From Phycisphaerae bacterium (GTDB taxonomy: Bacteria; Planctomycetota; Phycisphaerae; Sedimentisphaerales; SG8-4): DNA of 14,873 nucleotides. A program made the position numbers and the translations under genes. The notes beneath the pieces were generated by a model. The model saw nothing but the letters and a program-made list of their open reading frames with translations. It did no database searches and had not been told where the DNA came from. The stretch lies in contig JAUVYQ010000062.1 in the NCBI GenBank assembly GCA_030603035.1, positions 1-14,873 on the forward strand, in the 5' to 3' direction. Below, piece after piece: positions 12,936 to 14,873 of this stretch; position 1 is the first letter of the stretch, and each line of letters opens with the position of its first letter.

Positions 12936-12955
12936 AATAGGAACGTTCACCTATT
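12936..12955 (+). repeat. REP-like hairpin with AACGTTCA loop
   Basis: AATAGG (12936-12941) and CCTATT (12950-12955) pair around an 8-nt loop, AACGTTCA. The arms and loop length match the hairpins at 11570-11627 (AAATAGG, 8-nt loop, CCTGTTT), but the loop sequence differs and the orientation is opposite. It lies in the 130-bp gap between the amidohydrolase and nucleotidyltransferase genes. Confidence 0.6.
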
Positions 12956-13020
12956 CTATAATTATAAACCAAAATAGCTCTTTTAGCCAGGCGTTTTTTG
13001 CACTGGAACATAACTGCTGT

Positions 13021-13872
13021 CTAAAGACTTGTTGTGTCTCTTGAGCGCCGGTCTTTAATTGCTTCCGGGCCATTGCTAAGAACTCCCTTAATCGCCATAT
13101 CTCTAAAATCAGCCATCGGGTCATAAAATTTCTTTTTCAGCTCGACCGTATTGACCATCATGCCAGCGCGATTTGACTTTAACTGGCGGACAATTTTGCC
13201 GTCCGGCGCAATTATGCACGATGAATACGGCGAATAGTACCCGCTTGAATTCGCCATACTCACCCAGAAGTAATTCGTCGCCGCCCGGCACTGCATCGTC
13301 TGTCGCATAATATGAGTGTGTACACTCGGCCCTTTCTGCCGGGCATTGTAAAACGACTGGAAAATGCAGTTGACTTTTTGTTTATACAACTGCCTGTAAA
13401 TCTCCGGAAACCGCAAATCAAAGCATATCAGCAGCGAGCATTTTACACCATTAACGTTAAAGTTCACAAATCTATCGCCCGGCGTATAACGCCGTAATTC
13501 GGCCTTGATGCAAAATCTCTTGTCGTAGCGGCCAACGATTTTGCCGTCCGGCCCTATCAGGTACAAACTGTTGTGCGGTCTATTCGGTCTGGTTAATTTG
13601 TGTGTACTGCCCAGCACAACCCAAAGGCCAAGTTTGGCCGCAAGTGCCATAATCTTCTCGGTCTCTTCCTTCAACAGTGCCCAATCGTACCCGTCGAATG
13701 TCGGAAAGTCAGTGCCCACATAGCCGCTAAGGGCGCACTCGGAAAAATGAACTATATCGGCATCGGCCTTACTCGATTTGCGCAAAAATCCGCAGATTTG
13801 CCGGCTGTTGCGCCCTATAGAACCACCTACGGCGAATTGACATGTAGCAACTTTCAGCACACGCCCAGCCAT
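13021..13872 (-). CDS. Nitrilase-superfamily carbon-nitrogen hydrolase
   Basis: A 283-residue cytosolic amidohydrolase of the nitrilase superfamily, which hydrolyses amide or nitrile C-N bonds. The catalytic triad is complete: E45 in VHFSECALSGY, K118 in GRYDKRFC, and C150 in SLLICFDLRFPE. Further family landmarks are the N-terminal RVLKVATCQFAVGG and the loop RAATNYFWVSMANSSG. The substrate is unknown; the sequence resembles generic predicted amidohydrolases more than NAD synthetase or lipoprotein N-acyltransferase branches. A longer frame reaches 13959, but ATG 13872 has GTAGGAG just upstream and starts at the conserved beta strand, so it is preferred. It starts 13 bp after the stop of the Wzz-like gene, so the two are probably one transcript. 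Confidence 0.92.
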   Translation of the reverse strand: MAGRVLKVATCQFAVGGSIGRNSRQICGFLRKSSKADADIVHFSECALSGYVGTDFPTFDGYDWALLKEETEKIMALAAKLGLWVVLGSTHKLTRPNRPHNSLYLIGPDGKIVGRYDKRFCIKAELRRYTPGDRFVNFNVNGVKCSLLICFDLRFPEIYRQLYKQKVNCIFQSFYNARQKGPSVHTHIMRQTMQCRAATNYFWVSMANSSGYYSPYSSCIIAPDGKIVRQLKSNRAGMMVNTVELKKKFYDPMADFRDMAIKGVLSNGPEAIKDRRSRDTTSL

Positions 13873-13885
13873 TAAAACTCCTACA

Positions 13886-14743
13886 TCACTTCTGAGAACC
13901 CCTCTCCAACGGAACCGGAGCGTATCCAACGAACTGCACCTTAGGTGTCTCCGGATCATCGTGCATTATTCTCAATTTCTCAACATGAGCTTTGATTGCT
14001 TCAAGCATCCGGACTCTCTCATCTCTTATCCTGCGCCGCTGTTCATACTGCACACGGGCTAAATCAAGATCTCTTTTTTTAGCAGCCGCTTCCCGTTGCA
14101 TCTTTTCTAATTCTTCAAGCTTGCTTTGCAGCACATTCAATTCGTCCTGCACATCCTTAAGATTTGCCTGCAGTTCATTTTTGACCTGTTCACTAACTTG
14201 TTGTTCCGCCCGCTTATTAAGATTTTCTATATTAGCTTGGACTTCCTTTATTTCCAGAACACAATTGTCTCGCTCAAGTTCCAGACGATTAAGTCTCACG
14301 GTGATTGGATGCGGGTAACTATGCTCTTCAAGATCGGTGAAACCCGATGCCTTACGAACATCAGCCATCGCCTTTTCAGCCAAATTCAAATCTCCTTGAA
14401 CACTATGTCGCCGGTTCGCAAGCTCTGTGAGCTTAGCAGCAATCTCGATCTTTTTTGTGCTTTCTTGTTTGCGAAGAAACAAATCCACCATTTCGTTCAC
14501 TATGTCCGCCGCTTCCTGAGCATCGCTCCAGGTCATTGAAAGCACAACAAACTCGGAATCCTTGTCGGCATAAGCACTGAAATTCTTCCTTAAATCCTGA
14601 TAAGCTTTGAGAATGCAATGTCCTACATTTATAGTCTTTCCCTGTTTATCAAACTTAGCAAAGCGGCGAAACCACTGGGTTTGTCGCACTTTATCCCTGT
14701 CAATCAATTCCAGCAGAGTACTCTGCTGTTTTATAAAAGCCAT
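13886..14743 (-). pseudogene. Wzz/GumC-like chain-length protein lacking its membrane helices
   Basis: The 285-residue product resembles the periplasmic part of Wzz/GumC-type polysaccharide co-polymerases, which set chain length of exported polysaccharides. Residues 65-90 (SEFVVLSMTWSDAQEAADIV) match the core fold. A long coiled coil covers about 100-265 (QVSEQVKNELQANLKDVQDE and flanks). The end, VQFVGYAPVPLE, is the segment that normally precedes the second membrane helix, yet the protein stops six residues later. The first helix is missing too. The frame continues upstream of the ATG for 19 more Wzz-like codons (14746-14800, ending YFRTTQ) to a TAA at 14801-14803, as if the true 5' end had been cut. 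It may be a decaying gene, or a soluble remnant. No signal peptide is visible. Confidence 0.65.
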
Positions 14744-14800
14744 TTGCGTTGTTCGGAAGTAATTGTGGTTTAAGGTGGTTATAAAAACTTCAAATTGTAT

Positions 14801-14873
14801 TTACCCCGCTGTTTTGCTGTAAGTGCTTATTTTTCTTCACGCAAAAAAAGAATTGTCCCAGATTGACCCCAAA
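14801..14873. other. Right-edge sequence upstream of the truncated Wzz-like gene
   Basis: This stretch holds a TAA in the Wzz frame, a 16-codon minus-strand frame from GTG 14840 that ends in TGA at 14790, and, at the edge, TTTGGGGTCAATCTGGGACA on the minus strand. That last piece resembles short repeats seen beside Y1 transposases. It could be the end of a mobile element that displaced the start of the gene, but the window stops here. Confidence 0.3.

Noticed and set aside
13873..13959. 29-residue N-terminal extension of the amidohydrolase
   Set aside because: It overlaps the Wzz-like gene. ATG 13872 has a strong GTAGGAG site and starts exactly at the conserved first strand.

Overview
This looks like a chromosomal segment of an anaerobic or fermentative bacterium. 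The gene set and intergenic style (coiled-coil Wzz-like protein, a HicA/HicB subfamily, a potassium-type pyrophosphatase, many short palindromes in the gaps) suggest a Planctomycetota lineage of the Phycisphaerae type. That placement is an inference from protein style, not from a marker gene. Every gene I can support lies on the minus strand, so transcription runs from high to low coordinates.

In transcription order: (1) 14.8-13.0 kb holds a truncated Wzz/GumC-like polysaccharide chain-length protein and a nitrilase-superfamily amidohydrolase 13 bp downstream. (2) 12.9-11.6 kb is an accessory patch: a MNT-type nucleotidyltransferase, a complete VapBC toxin-antitoxin pair with its own promoter/operator, a short duplicate of the nucleotidyltransferase 3' end, and REP-like hairpins. 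An 18-bp direct repeat and near-identical 13-bp palindromes bracket vapBC, so the module may have been inserted. (3) 11.6-10.4 kb is argJ (arginine biosynthesis). (4) 10.1-7.7 kb is hppA, an ion-pumping membrane pyrophosphatase with residues of the K+-dependent, probably Na+-pumping type. (5) 7.7-6.9 kb is a second toxin-antitoxin module, hicAB, with a near-consensus promoter that contains a perfect palindromic operator. The HicA lacks the usual catalytic histidine motif. A hairpin terminator follows. (6) 6.75-2.8 kb holds rsfS, argS, yjbQ and an MFS transporter, closely spaced. (7) 2.8-2.3 kb is a non-genic stretch with a sharp GC-rich island, a small coupled ORF and a plus-strand promoter-like sequence. 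(8) 2.3-1.55 kb is a YggS/PLPBP-family PLP-homeostasis protein. (9) 1.23 kb to the left edge is a SpoIIE/RsbU-type PP2C phosphatase whose 3' end lies outside the window.

Housekeeping genes (argS, rsfS, argJ, yggS, hppA) are interrupted by small stress or conflict modules (hicAB, vapBC, MNT) and by at least three families of short palindromic repeats. No CRISPR array, rRNA, tRNA or intact transposase is visible. The most interesting part is 11.5-12.9 kb, where toxin-antitoxin genes, direct repeats and REP-like hairpins are packed together.
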